A DNA stretch of 5,765 bases. Origin: Zwartia sp. (lineage in GTDB: Bacteria; Pseudomonadota; Gammaproteobacteria; Burkholderiales; Burkholderiaceae_B). The notes beneath the pieces were generated by a model. It worked only from the letters and a program-made list of their open reading frames with translations. It made no database searches and was not told where the DNA came from. Location: the NCBI GenBank assembly GCA_030653405.1, contig JAURZO010000109.1, forward strand, positions 1-5,765, read 5' to 3'. The translations under genes were made by a program, and so were the position numbers. Every line of letters starts with the position of its first letter. The first letter of the stretch is position 1. Positions 5,671 through 5,765 of this stretch are shown one piece after another.

Positions 5671-5765
5671 ATGGATTCCTTTGCCAAGGAAACTCTTCCG
5701 ATATCACTCGAAGAAGAAATGCGCCGCAGTTACCTCGATTATGCAATGAGCGTAATTGTAGGGCG
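5671..5765 (+). CDS. gyrA: DNA gyrase subunit A, N-terminal fragment (cut by window end)
   Basis: GyrA with GyrB forms the type II topoisomerase that introduces negative supercoils; GyrA holds the DNA-cleaving tyrosine. Only the first 31 codons and two bases lie in the window. The reading ETLPISLEEEMRRSYLDYAM followed by SVIVG is the highly conserved GyrA N-terminus (SYLDYAMSVIVGR). The match distinguishes it from ParC reasonably well because the leading ISLEEEMRRSYLDY is GyrA-like, though the two families share part of it. The catalytic Tyr and quinolone-resistance region are beyond the edge. ATG at 5671 gives the usual short lead before the motif. No clear Shine-Dalgarno precedes it. It is transcribed divergently from ompA. 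Confidence 0.93.
   Translation, partial: MDSFAKETLPISLEEEMRRSYLDYAMSVIVG

Overview
The window looks like a chromosomal housekeeping segment of a betaproteobacterium in the order Burkholderiales, probably the Alcaligenaceae/Bordetella group. Four things point there. The tmRNA encodes the tag ANDERFALAA. The short OmpA carries the WKNGxNELCW element that I associate from memory with Bordetella-type OmpA. ompA, ubiG and gph lie in series and divergent from gyrA, an order I recall from Bordetella relatives. Base composition is moderate, less GC-rich than Bordetella itself. The family placement is inference.

Layout from left to right. Positions 1-1978 (minus) hold almost all of an AsmA-family envelope protein whose last codons run off the left edge. 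Positions 1979-2405 are its upstream region, with a strong Shine-Dalgarno serving a 15-codon mini-ORF but otherwise no recognisable gene. Positions 2407-2808 (minus) are ssrA (tmRNA) with a clear intrinsic terminator, and a candidate promoter lies at 2833-2861. Positions 2934-4328 (minus) are ubiG followed, with no spacing, by a gph-type phosphoglycolate phosphatase. The ubiG leader contains an imperfect hairpin followed by a T run. Positions 4441-4501 hold two hairpins after ompA, one of them an intrinsic terminator. Positions 4521-5084 (minus) are a short OmpA-family lipid- or peptidoglycan-linked envelope protein without a beta-barrel. Positions 5085-5670 form a long divergent intergenic region with a large inverted repeat, an A-tract block and candidate gyrA promoters. 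At 5671 the first 31 codons of gyrA begin on the plus strand.

The genes do not form one pathway. ubiG (ubiquinone synthesis) and gph (2-phosphoglycolate salvage) look co-transcribed. ompA and asmA both act in the cell envelope. ssrA rescues stalled ribosomes, and gyrA makes a subunit of DNA gyrase. I see no mobile element, CRISPR array, tRNA gene or defence system, and no convincing undescribed system. The most useful leads are small regulatory candidates: the mini-ORF before asmA, the attenuator-like ubiG leader, and the inverted repeat upstream of ompA.
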